Of a DNA stretch of 64,000 bases, positions 18,933 to 28,069 are shown in pieces. The stretch's first letter is position 1. The number at the start of each line of letters is the position of its first letter. This DNA is from Brevundimonas sp. (GTDB taxonomy: Bacteria > Pseudomonadota > Alphaproteobacteria > Caulobacterales > Caulobacteraceae): NCBI GenBank assembly GCA_016742215.1, contig JACVCC010000003.1:124001-188000 (forward strand), written 5' to 3'. The position numbers and the translations under genes are program-made. A model generated the notes under the pieces. That model had not been told where the DNA came from. It was given only the letters and a program-made list of their open reading frames with translations, and made no database searches.

Positions 18933-20422
18933 TGTGCGGCGATGATGGCGGCCTTCACGGCGCCGCGCCAGCCCTTCAGAAGCCGCTCGCGCTCGTCGGC
19001 GGACATGCGCGGCTCCCAGCGGGCCGGGGCTTCGACGGGGTGGTCCTCGAGGTCGTCGATCAGGCCGACGCCCAGCGCCGCCAGCTTGGCCGCGCCCAGC
19101 GCCGTCATCTCCTGAAACGCCGGGCGCTCGACCGTGACTTCGCAGATGTCGGCGACGAACTGCATGGCGAAGGCGTTGGCGGTCACGCCGCCGTCGACCT
19201 TCAGCACCTTCAGCTTCGGCGCCCCGTCCCTGGCCAGCGCGTCGAGCAGGTCGCGGGTCTGGAAGGCGAGGCTCTCCAGCGCCGCCCGGACCATATGGGC
19301 GGGGCCGCTGTCTCGCGTCAGGCCGACGATGGTCCCGCGCGCGTCCGGCTCCCACCAGGGCGCGCCCAGACCGGTGAAGCCCGGAACCAGATAGACGCCG
19401 CCGTTGTCCTTCAGCCCCTGCGCCATCGCCTCGGACTGGCGGCTCTCACTGATCACCTTCAGCCCGTCGCGCAGCCACTGGATCGCCGAACCGGCGGAAA
19501 AGATGGAGCCTTCGAGCGCATAGGCCGTGGTCCCGTTCGCCGAATAGCCGAGCGTGCCCAAAAGGCGGGTCGTGGAGGGCACAGGTTCGGCCCCGACATT
19601 GGCGACGAGGAAGGCGCCGGTGCCATAGGTGATCTTGGCGTCGCCCGCCTTCAGCGCCCCATGGCCGACCAGCGCCGCCTGCTGGTCGCCCGCCGCACCG
19701 TGGATCGGCAGGGTCTTGCCCAGCAGAGCGGCCTCGGCGTCGCCCAGATGATCGGCGCAGCCCCGAATCTCCGGAAGGGCCTGAACCGGCACGCCGAACA
19801 GCTCGGCCAGATCCGGCCGCCAGCTCATCGCCCGGAGGTCCATCAGGGAGGTGCGGCTTGCGTTGGTGGCGTCGGTGACGTGGCTGGTGCCGCCGGTCAG
19901 CTTCCAGATCAGCCAGCTCTCGATGGTGCCCAGCTTCACCTCGCCCTTCTGCGCCCGGGCGTGCGAGCCGGGCAGGGCGTCCAGCAGCCAGCGATATTTC
20001 GAGGCCGAGAAATAGGGATCGAGGATCAGGCCGGTCGCCGCCTGCACTTCCGGCTCGTGACCGGCCGCCGCCAGCTTGCCGGTGAACGCCGCGGTGCGCC
20101 TGTCCTGCCAGACGATGGCGCGGTGCAGCGGTTCGCCCGTGGCCGCATCCCAGATCACCGAGGTCTCGCGCTGGTTGGTGATGCCGATCGCGGCGAAGCG
20201 GCTGATCCCGCCGGCCTTCTTCACCACTTCGCGGCAGGTCTGCAGGGTCGCGGTCCAGATCTCGGCGGCGTCATGCTCGACCCAGCCGGAGTGCGGGAAA
20301 TGCTGCTCCAGCTCGATCTGGCTGACGGCGACGGGCTGCAGCCCGCCTTCGGGCGCCGGCTCGAAGGCAATGGCGCGGGTGGAGGTGGTGCCCTGGTCGA
20401 TGGCGAGGATCAGTCGGGTCAT
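18929..20422 (-). CDS. glpK: Glycerol kinase
   Basis: A 497-residue FGGY-family kinase that makes sn-glycerol 3-phosphate from glycerol and ATP. Visible family marks are ILAIDQGTTSTRAI at the N-terminus, GITNQRETSVIWD, IHGAAGDQQAALVGHG, FVADICEVTVERP, and VKVDGG-like KVLKVDGGVTANAF. Length is normal. No glpF or glpD is adjacent. Instead, the downstream coupled gene is an APH-type kinase, which is an unusual partner. It is divergent from the threonine dehydratase gene with a 77-base gap. Confidence 0.96.
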   Translation of the reverse strand: MTRLILAIDQGTTSTRAIAFEPAPEGGLQPVAVSQIELEQHFPHSGWVEHDAAEIWTATLQTCREVVKKAGGISRFAAIGITNQRETSVIWDAATGEPLHRAIVWQDRRTAAFTGKLAAAGHEPEVQAATGLILDPYFSASKYRWLLDALPGSHARAQKGEVKLGTIESWLIWKLTGGTSHVTDATNASRTSLMDLRAMSWRPDLAELFGVPVQALPEIRGCADHLGDAEAALLGKTLPIHGAAGDQQAALVGHGALKAGDAKITYGTGAFLVANVGAEPVPSTTRLLGTLGYSANGTTAYALEGSIFSAGSAIQWLRDGLKVISESRQSEAMAQGLKDNGGVYLVPGFTGLGAPWWEPDARGTIVGLTRDSGPAHMVRAALESLAFQTRDLLDALARDGAPKLKVLKVDGGVTANAFAMQFVADICEVTVERPAFQEMTALGAAKLAALGVGLIDDLEDHPVEAPARWEPRMSADERERLLKGWRGAVKAAIIAAQ

Positions 20423-20499
20423 GGGAGCAGGTTAGAGGCTGGGGCGGGGTCCGCAACCGCCCCCTCCCGCGACCGGGGAGGATCAGCTAGACAGCCCCT

Positions 20500-21486
20500 A
20501 TGCACACAGCCTCTTTTGAAGGCGTCCGCGACGCCGCCCGTCAGCTTGCCGGCCACGCCGTGCGCACCCCCCTGATCGAGAGCCCGGCGCTCAACGAACA
20601 TCTGGGCGGACGGGTGCTGCTGAAGGCGGAGAATCTGCAGCGAGCGGGGGCCTTCAAATTCCGCGGCGCCTACAACCGGATCAGTCGATTGGCGGCGGAC
20701 GAGCTGAAGCGCGGGGTCGTCGCCTATTCGTCCGGCAACCATGCCCAGGCGGTGGCCTGTGCGGCGCGGATGATGGGAAGCAGCGCCATCATCGTCATGC
20801 CGGCCGACAGTCCGAAGGTGAAGGTCGAGGGCGTGATCGGCTTCGGCGGGGAGGTGCGCCTGTACGACCGTTATCGCGAGAGCCGCGAGGCCATCGGCGA
20901 GGAGATCGCGCAAACGCGGGGTTCGGTTCTGGTGCGTCCTTTCGACGATCCGTTCGTGATCGAGGGGCAGGGCACCACCGGGCTGGAGATCGTCGAACAG
21001 GCGAAGGAGGCAGGCGCGCAGATCGACCAGCTGCTGTGCGGCGCCTCGGGCGGCGGGCTGATCGCGGGCGTCAATCTGTCGATGGCGGCTCTGGTTCCGG
21101 ATGCCCCTGTGATCGGCATCGAGCCGGAGGCCTACAATGACACCCTGCTGTCGCTGCGGGCCGGCGAACGCCTGACCCATGCGCCGGTCGAAAAGCCGTC
21201 AATCTGCGACGCCCTGATGACCGACCGCCCGGGCGAACTCACCTTCCCGATCAACCGCCGTCTGGCGCGAGTCGAGACGGTATCGGACGCCGAGGTCGCC
21301 GAGGCGGTGCGGTACGCCTTCCGCACCCTGAAACTGGTCGTCGAGCCGGGCGGGGCGGTGTCGCTGGCGGCGCTGCTGGCCGGGAAGGTCGAGGCGAAGG
21401 GCCGGACGACGGCGATCGTCCTGTCCGGCGGCAATGTCGATCCCGGCCTGTTTTCCGAGATCATCGAGGGGCGTTTCGCCGGCTGA
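20500..21486 (+). CDS. Threonine/serine dehydratase (PLP fold type II)
   Basis: A 328-residue PLP enzyme. Lys53 in AFKFRGAYN binds the cofactor, SSGNHAQAVA holds the substrate carboxylate and phosphate-binding CGASGGGLIAG is intact. It lacks a C-terminal ACT-like regulatory domain, so it is not the isoleucine-feedback-regulated IlvA. The likely reaction is deamination of L-threonine or L-serine to the 2-oxo acid. Serine racemase or 3-hydroxyaspartate dehydratase activities occur in the same subfamily and cannot be excluded. Confidence 0.88.
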   Translation: MHTASFEGVRDAARQLAGHAVRTPLIESPALNEHLGGRVLLKAENLQRAGAFKFRGAYNRISRLAADELKRGVVAYSSGNHAQAVACAARMMGSSAIIVMPADSPKVKVEGVIGFGGEVRLYDRYRESREAIGEEIAQTRGSVLVRPFDDPFVIEGQGTTGLEIVEQAKEAGAQIDQLLCGASGGGLIAGVNLSMAALVPDAPVIGIEPEAYNDTLLSLRAGERLTHAPVEKPSICDALMTDRPGELTFPINRRLARVETVSDAEVAEAVRYAFRTLKLVVEPGGAVSLAALLAGKVEAKGRTTAIVLSGGNVDPGLFSEIIEGRFAG

Positions 21487-21556
21487 GGTTGCCCCTGCGG
21501 CGCCTTGCGCAATCCCCTCCGGCGGCTAGCGTGGCGACCGAACGAAGGAGAGCGCC

Positions 21557-22012
21557 ATGCCCAAGCCGAGCGAACTGGAAGGCCTGATCGGGACCGAGGT
21601 CGGGGTCTCCAGATGGATCGAGATCGATCAGGCGCGCGTCGACGCCTTCGCCGACATCACCGAGGATCACCAGTTCATCCATGTGAATCCGGAGCTGGCG
21701 AAACAGACGCCGTTCGGCGGCACGATCGCGCACGGCTTCCTGACGCTGAGCCTGGCCTCGGCCATGTCCTATGACGCGGTGAAGCCGCTGGACGGCGCGG
21801 TGATGGGCGTCAACTACGGCTTCGACAAGCTGCGCTTCCTCGCCCCCGTGCCAGTCGGCTCAAAGGTGCGCGGCCGGTTCAAACTGCTCTCGGCCGAGGA
21901 CAAGGGCGGCGGTCGCTGGCTGATCAAGCACGAGCTGACCGTCGAGATCGAGGGTGGCGAAAAGCCGGCCCTGATCGCCGAGTGGCTGGGTATGCAGATG
22001 GTCGCGCCCTGA
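21557..22012 (+). CDS. MaoC-family dehydratase (R-specific enoyl-CoA hydratase-like)
   Basis: A 151-residue hot-dog-fold protein. The hydratase-2 motif is visible in DITEDHQFIHVNPELAKQTP followed by FGGTIAHGFLTLSL, with catalytic Asp and His in place. Single-domain members hydrate trans-2-enoyl-CoA to (R)-3-hydroxyacyl-CoA, feeding polyhydroxyalkanoate or fatty-acid pathways. A clear Shine-Dalgarno (GAAGGAGA) precedes the ATG. It lies 70 bases downstream of the dehydratase gene. Confidence 0.9.
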   Translation: MPKPSELEGLIGTEVGVSRWIEIDQARVDAFADITEDHQFIHVNPELAKQTPFGGTIAHGFLTLSLASAMSYDAVKPLDGAVMGVNYGFDKLRFLAPVPVGSKVRGRFKLLSAEDKGGGRWLIKHELTVEIEGGEKPALIAEWLGMQMVAP

Positions 22013-22045
22013 GCCCTGATCGGCCGGGCAGTCGCTCCGCGATGG

Positions 22046-22981
22046 TCAGGCCTCGCCCAGGCAGCGCAGGGCGACTTCCAGATTTCGCAGGCCGTCCTCG
22101 CCGGTGACCGCCGGCGTCTCGCCGGTGCGGATCGCGTGGGCGAAGGCCTCCAGCTCCTTCTTCAGCGGCTCGTTGGGCCAGCTCATCACGCCGCGCGTGG
22201 AGTAGCTGCCGTCCGGCTGCTGGCCGAAATACTCGGTGACCTGACGGGTCATCAGGTCGGCGACCACAAACTTGTTCGCCGTCGCGACCTGCAGGGTGCG
22301 GGTCTTGTAGGGGGTGACCCAGTTGGTGGTGATGTGGGCGATGGCGCCGTTCTCAAGCCGGAACTGGAGAAGGGCGGTATCCTCGCGCTCGGCCCGGGTG
22401 CGGGCCAGCTGCGGCTGGACCTCGACGATCTCCGAGCCGGTCAGGTGGCGGATGATGTCGATGTCGTGCACGGCCAGATCGATGACCACGCCGACCTCGC
22501 CCATCCGGGGCGGGAAGGGGCCGACGCGGGTGATCTGGATCGAGATCACGTCCTCGCCCTCGATGGCGCGTTTGACCGCCTCGACCGCCGGGTTGAAGCG
22601 CTCGACCTGTCCGACCATCAGGACCCGGTTGTTGGCCTTGGCCGCGTCGATGATGCGCCGGGCGTCCTCGACCGTGGCGGCGATGGGCTTCTCGACCAGC
22701 ACATGGACGCCGGCTTCGAGCAGGGCGACCGACAGGTCGGCGTGGGTGCGGTTCGGCGTGGCGACGACCGCGGCGTCCAGACCGGCGGAGACGAAATCGG
22801 CGGCGGTGGTGACAGCCCTGGCGTCATAGAGACCGGCCACGCCCTCGGCCACGGCCGCATCCGGATCGAACACGGCCGCGACGACCACGTCGCGAATGTC
22901 CGACAGCACCCGGGCATGGTTGCGGCCCATGACGCCGGCGCCGGCGACGCCGAGCTTGAGTGGAGCGGTCTGTGTGGTCAT
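22046..22981 (-). CDS. Gfo/Idh/MocA-family nucleotide-sugar oxidoreductase
   Basis: A 311-residue NAD-dependent dehydrogenase with Rossmann motif GVAGAGVMGRNHARVL near residue 11 and catalytic lysine in VLVEKPIAATVEDA. GVVIDLAVHDIDIIRHL is the conserved substrate loop. It is the second gene after the DegT-type aminotransferase (4-base gap). Such pairs (WbpB/WbpE or WlbA/WlbC type) make 3-amino-3-deoxy sugars on UDP for surface polysaccharide; the matching acetyltransferase is not in the window. The exact sugar is inferred only. Confidence 0.87.
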   Translation of the reverse strand: MTTQTAPLKLGVAGAGVMGRNHARVLSDIRDVVVAAVFDPDAAVAEGVAGLYDARAVTTAADFVSAGLDAAVVATPNRTHADLSVALLEAGVHVLVEKPIAATVEDARRIIDAAKANNRVLMVGQVERFNPAVEAVKRAIEGEDVISIQITRVGPFPPRMGEVGVVIDLAVHDIDIIRHLTGSEIVEVQPQLARTRAEREDTALLQFRLENGAIAHITTNWVTPYKTRTLQVATANKFVVADLMTRQVTEYFGQQPDGSYSTRGVMSWPNEPLKKELEAFAHAIRTGETPAVTGEDGLRNLEVALRCLGEA

Positions 22982-22985
22982 CGGA

Positions 22986-24146
22986 TCAGCCCTTGAACGA
23001 AGCGACGGCGGCGATGATGCGGTCCTGCGTCGCCTCGTCCAGATCCGAATGCATCGGCAGGCTGATCACGCGGCTCATCAGGCGCTCGGTCACCGGCAGC
23101 CCCTGAGGGCCGCGCGGGAACATATCGTAGGCCGGCTGCAGGTGCAGGGGGATCGGATAATAGACCGCCGTCGGAACGCCCTGTGCCTTCAGGTGAGCGG
23201 CGAGGCCGTCGCGGTTCTCATGCTCGATCGTGTACTGGGCCCAGTTGGAGATGTTGCCCTCAGGAACTTCGGGCACGGTGGCGACGTGGGCGCGCAGGCC
23301 GTCGTTGTAGCGGGCGGCGATCCGGTTGCGCCATTCGATCTCCTGACCGAAGACCTTCAGCTTTTCGATCAGGACGGCGGCCTGGATCGTGTCCAGACGG
23401 CTGTTCAGGCCGATGCGCATGTTCAGATATTTGGTCTCGTGCTCGAAGGTCTTGCCTTCGAGGTCCGAGGCGACGGCCTTGCCGTGCACGCGGACGGAAT
23501 CGATCAGCTCGGCCAGCTTGTCGTCATTGGTCAGCACCGCGCCGCCGTCGCCGTAGCAGCCCAGCGGCTTGGCCGGGAAGAAGCTGGTGGTGGTGATGTC
23601 GGCCCATTTCAGCGGGTGTTCGCCGTCGATGGTGCAGCCGAAGCCCTGGGCCGAGTCCGAGATCAGCTTCAGGCCGTGCTTGTCGCAGATCGCCTTGATG
23701 GCCGGATAGTCGGCGGGCTGGCCGAACAGGTCGACTGCGATGACGACGCGCGGCTTAAGGCGGCCTTCCTTGATCGTCGCGTCGATGGCGGCCTCGAGGT
23801 GCGCCGGATCCATATTGTACGTCTTCTCGTCGACGTCGACGAACACCGGCTCGGCATCAAACCACGGCACGACCTCGGCGGTAGCGGCGAAGGTGAAGCT
23901 GGGCACGAAGACCGCGTCGCCGCGGCCGATGCCCCAGGCCATCAGCGGCAGGGCCAGGGCATCGGTGCCGTTGGCGCAACCGAGCGCATGCTTCGCCTGA
24001 CCGAAGGCGGCCAGATCGGCCTCGAACTGGCGGACCTGTGGGCCCATGACCCAGGCGCCGCCGACGACGGCGTCGGCGACAGCGGCCTCGATCTTGCCGC
24101 CCAGACGCAGGCGCTGGGCCTGAAGGTCGATGAAGGCGATGGTCAT
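22986..24146 (-). CDS. DegT/DnrJ/EryC1-family sugar aminotransferase
   Basis: A 386-residue PLP aminotransferase. The cofactor lysine lies in TTSFFPAKPLGCYGDGGAV. Other family marks are GCANGTDALALPLMAWG and VFVPSFTFAATAEVVP at the N-terminus and NSRLDTIQAAVL in the middle. It transfers an amino group to a keto sugar nucleotide, most likely the product of the oxidoreductase encoded 4 bases downstream. Together they serve O-antigen, S-layer anchoring polysaccharide or capsule synthesis. It is most similar in motif layout to WbpE/WlbC. Confidence 0.9.
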   Translation of the reverse strand: MTIAFIDLQAQRLRLGGKIEAAVADAVVGGAWVMGPQVRQFEADLAAFGQAKHALGCANGTDALALPLMAWGIGRGDAVFVPSFTFAATAEVVPWFDAEPVFVDVDEKTYNMDPAHLEAAIDATIKEGRLKPRVVIAVDLFGQPADYPAIKAICDKHGLKLISDSAQGFGCTIDGEHPLKWADITTTSFFPAKPLGCYGDGGAVLTNDDKLAELIDSVRVHGKAVASDLEGKTFEHETKYLNMRIGLNSRLDTIQAAVLIEKLKVFGQEIEWRNRIAARYNDGLRAHVATVPEVPEGNISNWAQYTIEHENRDGLAAHLKAQGVPTAVYYPIPLHLQPAYDMFPRGPQGLPVTERLMSRVISLPMHSDLDEATQDRIIAAVASFKG

Positions 24147-24307
24147 GCGGTGATCTCCGGTCGTGGCGCGCGCGGCGGGGAGGCGCGGATCAAACGCGCC
24201 GGACAGGTGGGCCGCTCCCTAACAAATGCTCTGATCCGGGCCAAATGTCAGCGGGTCACTTCGGGTGAGGGATTGCAACGAGGCGGCATGACTCCTATCC
24301 CGTCCGC

Positions 24308-24820
24308 ATGTCGAACGGCGTCCCCGCCGTGTTCCTTGACCGCGATGGCGTGCTGATCGAGGACACGGGATATCCCCATCTCGAAAGCCAGCTCCGCATG
24401 ATGCCCGGCGCCGGCGAGGCCGTCGGCCGACTGAACCGGCTCGGCTATCTGTGCGTGATCGTGACCAATCAGTCGGGCGTGGCGCGGGGCCTGTTCACCG
24501 AACAGCAGATGCACGCCTTCAACCAGGTGATCGTGCGCCGCCTCGCGCTGGCGGGCGGGCGGATCGGCGCGGTCTATGCCTGTCCGTATCACTCCGAGGG
24601 CCGGGTCGAAGCCTTCCTGCACCCCGACCATCCGGACCGGAAGCCCAATCCCGGCATGCTGCTCCGGGCGGCAGCCGACCATCACATCGACATGGCCAGA
24701 AGCTTCATGATCGGCGACCAGCCGTCGGACATGGAGGCGGCCCGTCGCGCCGGCGTGCCCGGTTTCCGCTTCGAGGGCGGCAATCTGGACGACTTCGTCC
24801 GCGACCTTCTGGGGCACTGA
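24308..24820 (+). CDS. HAD-family phosphatase, GmhB-like (heptose bisphosphate phosphatase)
   Basis: A 170-residue HAD-IIIA hydrolase with nucleophile Asp11 and Asp13 (FLDRDGVLIE), motif II Thr in VTNQSGVARG, RKPNPGM (111-117) and motif IV GDQPSDMEAA. In GmhB, dephosphorylation of D-glycero-D-manno-heptose 1,7-bisphosphate feeds LPS core synthesis. The zinc loop is altered: only Cys92 of the usual Cys-x-His ... Cys-x-Cys set is kept; the other aligned positions are Tyr94, His108 and Asp110, with His95 and His105 nearby. It sits divergent from sugar-nucleotide genes, in keeping with polysaccharide metabolism. Confidence 0.82.
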   Translation: MSNGVPAVFLDRDGVLIEDTGYPHLESQLRMMPGAGEAVGRLNRLGYLCVIVTNQSGVARGLFTEQQMHAFNQVIVRRLALAGGRIGAVYACPYHSEGRVEAFLHPDHPDRKPNPGMLLRAAADHHIDMARSFMIGDQPSDMEAARRAGVPGFRFEGGNLDDFVRDLLGH

Positions 24821-24906
24821 GCCCTACCTCAACCGCCATCGTCAGCTACCGACGGTGTATTTCCTCTCCCGATGAAATATCGTCGGGCGAGCCGACGGAG
24901 TTTTTC

Positions 24907-25782
24907 ATGAGCCAGACCTTCACCGAACGCCGCTGGACCAGTGCGGACGGGCTCAGCCTGTATGCACGCGACTACGCGGGCGCCGCAGGCCCGGCGAAGC
25001 TGCCGGTCATCGCCATCCATGGCCTGACCCGGAACTCGGCCGACTTCGAGGGCATCGCGCCGCTGATCGCCGCCACGGGCCGCCGGGTGCTGGCCATCGA
25101 CGTGCGCGGGCGCGGGCGGTCCGATCGCGCGCCCGATCCCATGACCTACCAGCCCGCGACCTATGCCCAGGACGTGCTGGCCCTGCTTCAGCAGGCGGGC
25201 ATCGAGAAGGCCGTCTTCATGGGCACCTCCATGGGCGGGCTGATCACCATGGCCCTGGCCGCGATCCGCTCGAAGGTCATCGCCGGCGCCATCATCAACG
25301 ATGTGGGCCCCGAGGTGGCGAAGGAAGGGCTGGCTCGCATCGCCGCCTATTCCGGTCAGCCGGTCGACACCCCCACATGGACCGACGCCGCCGCCTATGC
25401 GGAGAAGATCAACGCGGTCGCCTTCCCGCACTACAAGGCGAAGGATTGGGACGCCTTCGCCCGCCGGATGTTCACCGAGGGACCCGAGGGCGCGCCGATC
25501 CTGAACTACGACCCCGACATCGCCGTGCCGATCCGGGCCGCGGGTCCGAAGGCGCTGGTCCCCAACCTGTGGCCGATGTTCGGGAAGCTGACCAGGGGGC
25601 GCCCGGTCCTGCTGGTGCGCGGCGCCAACTCGGACCTGCTCAGCGAGGAGATCGCCGCGAAGATGCGCAAGCGCGCCCCACGCATGGATTTTGTCGAAGT
25701 CCCCAATGTGGGACATGCGCCCATGCTCGACGAGTCGGAAGCCCGGGCGGCGATCTTCCCGTTCCTGGGCGAACTGCCCTGA
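24907..25782 (+). CDS. Alpha/beta hydrolase
   Basis: A 291-residue alpha/beta-fold hydrolase. The nucleophile elbow GTSMGG places Ser108, the acid is in RGANSDLLS, and the histidine in NVGHAPMLDE. HGLTRNSADFEG supplies the oxyanion hole. No signal peptide. The substrate class (ester, lactone or epoxide) is not evident. The ATG at 24907 gives the normal start MSQTFTERRW; a longer in-frame reading runs over the phosphatase gene and is not used. Its stop is followed by the heptamer repeat element. Confidence 0.87.
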   Translation: MSQTFTERRWTSADGLSLYARDYAGAAGPAKLPVIAIHGLTRNSADFEGIAPLIAATGRRVLAIDVRGRGRSDRAPDPMTYQPATYAQDVLALLQQAGIEKAVFMGTSMGGLITMALAAIRSKVIAGAIINDVGPEVAKEGLARIAAYSGQPVDTPTWTDAAAYAEKINAVAFPHYKAKDWDAFARRMFTEGPEGAPILNYDPDIAVPIRAAGPKALVPNLWPMFGKLTRGRPVLLVRGANSDLLSEEIAAKMRKRAPRMDFVEVPNVGHAPMLDESEARAAIFPFLGELP

Positions 25783-25788
25783 TAGGGA

Positions 25789-25903
25789 TTAGGTTCTAGG
25801 TTCTAGGTTCTAGGTTCTAGGTTCTAGGTTCTAGGTTCTGGGTTCTAGGTTCTAGGGTAAGCGCGAGGCTCTTCAATCCCTAGCCTCTAGAACCCAGAAC
25901 CTG
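25789..25903. repeat. Palindromic element with AGGTTCT heptamer array
   Basis: From 25789 to about 25857 the heptamer AGGTTCT is repeated about nine times, one unit reading GGGTTCT. After a 29-base centre the reverse complement of the variant part follows: 25833-25848 and 25887-25902 are a perfect 16-bp inverted repeat (CTAGAACCCAGAACCT on the right). The element fills the gap between two convergent genes. It has the same plan as the GTGGTTAGT elements at 30.3, 49.7, 53.2, 55.7 and 57.8 kb but a different unit. Confidence 0.9.
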
Positions 25904-25906
25904 ACG

Positions 25907-27985
25907 TCACGCGTCCGGGACTTGCGTCTCCAGCTCGTTCAACCACACGGTCGCGGCTGAGTCCGACGGCGCGCGCCAGTCGCCGCGAGGGCTGAGCGAG
26001 CCGCCGGTGACGACCTTGGGTCCGTTGGGCAGGGCCGAGCGCTTGAACTGGCTCGTGCGGAAGAACCGGGTGAGGAATTTCCGCAGCCAGTCCTTGATGG
26101 TCTTCAGGTCGTACTCGACCTTCTCGTCGTCCGGCGTATTCGCCGGCCAGTCGCCGCGCGCCGCATCCTTCCAGGCCTGATGGGCGAGGAAGGCGACCTT
26201 GGACGGCTCCAGCCCGAAGCGGGTAATGTAGAACAGGAAAAAGTCGTTCAGCGCATAAGGGCCGACTGTCGCCTCGGTCGACTGGATCTGGCCGTCCTTC
26301 GCCGGCACCAGCTCGGGCGAGATCTCCGTGTCGAGGATGGCGTGCAGGATGTCGGCGGTCTCGCCGTCATGCTCCTTCGCCGCCACCCAGCGGATCAGGT
26401 GCCGGATCAGGGTCTTCGCCACGCCGCCGTTGACGTTGTAGTGGCTCATGTGGTCGCCGACGCCGTAGGTGGCCCAGCCCAGGGCCAGTTCGGAAAGGTC
26501 GCCGGTGCCCAGCACGAAGGCGTTGTTCTGGTTGGCCAGCCGGAACAGATAGTCGGTGCGTAGCCCCGCCTGCACGTTCTCGAAGGTGATGTCATGAACC
26601 GGCTCGCCGTTGGCGAACGGATGGCCGATACCCTCCAGCATGGTCATGGCCGTCGGTCGGATATCCAGCTCGGCGCCAGTGACGCCCAGCGCCTTCATCA
26701 GGGCCCAGGCGTTCGACTTCGTCCCGTTCGAGGTGGCGAAGCCGGGCATCGTGTAAGCGAGGATGCCCGTACGCGGCAGGCCCAGACGATCGAACGCGCG
26801 GCAGGCGACCAGCAGAGCCTGGGTCGAATCCAGCCCGCCCGAGACGCCGATGACGAGCCGCTCGCCTTTGGTCGCCTTCATCCGCTTCATCAGGCCCTGG
26901 ACCTGAATGTTGAAGGCCTCGTAGCAGTCCTGATCCAGCCGCGCGGGATCGTCCGGCACGAAGGGGAAGCGGTCGAGCGGGCGGATCAGGTCGGTGGTCG
27001 GCCCGGCCGGGGCTTCTTCCGCCTCGATGATGATGCGGCCGAAGCGATCGTCCTCGCCCGTGCGGCGATCCTCGTCGCGGGCGCAGTCGGCGAAGGTGCC
27101 GGTGCGCAGCCGCTCCAGACCGATCCGCTCGACGTCGATGTCGGCCAGCGTCAGGTGCGACTCCATCGAGAAGCGCGGGCCCTCCGCCAGCCTGGCGCCC
27201 AGCTCGTGGATCATGGCCTGACCGTCCCAGGCCAGGTCGGTGGTGCTCTCGCCCCAGCCCGAGGCGGTGAAGACATAGCCGGCCATGGCGCGGGCCGACT
27301 GGCTGGCGCACAGCAGGGCGCGGTCGTCGGCCTTGCCGATCAGGACGTTGGACGCCGAGAGGTTCAGCAGGATGCGCGCCCCGGCCAGGGCCGCGCGGGT
27401 CGACGGCGGCACGGGCGACCAGAAGTCCTCGCAGATCTCGACCGCGAAGGTGAAACCGGGCCGGTCCTCGACCTCCAGCACGACGCGCGGGCCGAACCAG
27501 CACCAGTTCCCGGCGACGCGGGCCGAGCCGCGCACCTCACCGCCCGGGCTGAACCAGCGCTTTTCGTAGTACTCCCGATAGTTCGGCAGGAAGGTCTTGG
27601 GCACGACGGCGCGGGCCCGGCCGCCGGCCAGCACCACGGCGCAGTTGTACAGGGCGTCCGTCTGGCGGATCGGGGCGCCGACGACGGCGATGACGCCGGC
27701 CGCCTGCGCGGCGGCGGCGATCATGGAGAGGGCGACCTCGACCCCGTCCAGCAGGGCGTCCTGCATCAGCAGGTCGTCGATGGCGTAGCCGCTGACCGAC
27801 AGCTCCGGAAAGACGATCAGATCGGCGCCCTCGCGGCCCGCCTGCTCGATCAGGGCCACATGCTCCAGCGCATTGGCCGTCGGATCGGCGGGGTGCACGA
27901 CCGGCGTCGCGGCGGCGACGCGGACGAACCCCTGATTGCGGGGGGCGTGGAAGGGCGAGGTTCGGGCCAAGGCGCGGTCCTTCAA
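25907..27985 (-). CDS. nadE: Glutamine-dependent NAD+ synthetase
   Basis: A two-domain enzyme of about 692 residues. The N-terminal nitrilase-like glutaminase has Glu in FPELSVSGY, Lys in [14 protein letters not shown] and Cys in [10 protein letters not shown]. The C-terminal synthetase has the ATP pyrophosphatase loop [13 protein letters not shown]. It converts nicotinate adenine dinucleotide to NAD+. No in-frame ATG exists near the expected N-terminus; TTG at 27985 ([10 protein letters not shown]) or TTG at 27970 are the candidates, so the start is uncertain. It is divergent from ftsY with an 84-base gap and convergent with the hydrolase gene across the repeat element. Confidence 0.92.
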   Translation of the reverse strand: MKDRALARTSPFHAPRNQGFVRVAAATPVVHPADPTANALEHVALIEQAGREGADLIVFPELSVSGYAIDDLLMQDALLDGVEVALSMIAAAAQAAGVIAVVGAPIRQTDALYNCAVVLAGGRARAVVPKTFLPNYREYYEKRWFSPGGEVRGSARVAGNWCWFGPRVVLEVEDRPGFTFAVEICEDFWSPVPPSTRAALAGARILLNLSASNVLIGKADDRALLCASQSARAMAGYVFTASGWGESTTDLAWDGQAMIHELGARLAEGPRFSMESHLTLADIDVERIGLERLRTGTFADCARDEDRRTGEDDRFGRIIIEAEEAPAGPTTDLIRPLDRFPFVPDDPARLDQDCYEAFNIQVQGLMKRMKATKGERLVIGVSGGLDSTQALLVACRAFDRLGLPRTGILAYTMPGFATSNGTKSNAWALMKALGVTGAELDIRPTAMTMLEGIGHPFANGEPVHDITFENVQAGLRTDYLFRLANQNNAFVLGTGDLSELALGWATYGVGDHMSHYNVNGGVAKTLIRHLIRWVAAKEHDGETADILHAILDTEISPELVPAKDGQIQSTEATVGPYALNDFFLFYITRFGLEPSKVAFLAHQAWKDAARGDWPANTPDDEKVEYDLKTIKDWLRKFLTRFFRTSQFKRSALPNGPKVVTGGSLSPRGDWRAPSDSAATVWLNELETQVPDA

Positions 27986-28069
27986 GGTCTTATGCTCATA
28001 TAGAGCCAAAGCGACGCTACCGCCACGATAGCTGGTGACCTGCCCAAAACCGCCCGCTAAACGGTTCTG

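Noticed and set aside
20500-21486. Biosynthetic threonine deaminase IlvA
   Set aside because: The C-terminal ACT-like regulatory domain is missing and the protein is only 328 residues.
25789-25903. CRISPR array or telomere-like repeat
   Set aside because: The units are seven bases and contiguous, with no spacers, no repeats of 25-40 bases, and no cas genes in the window.
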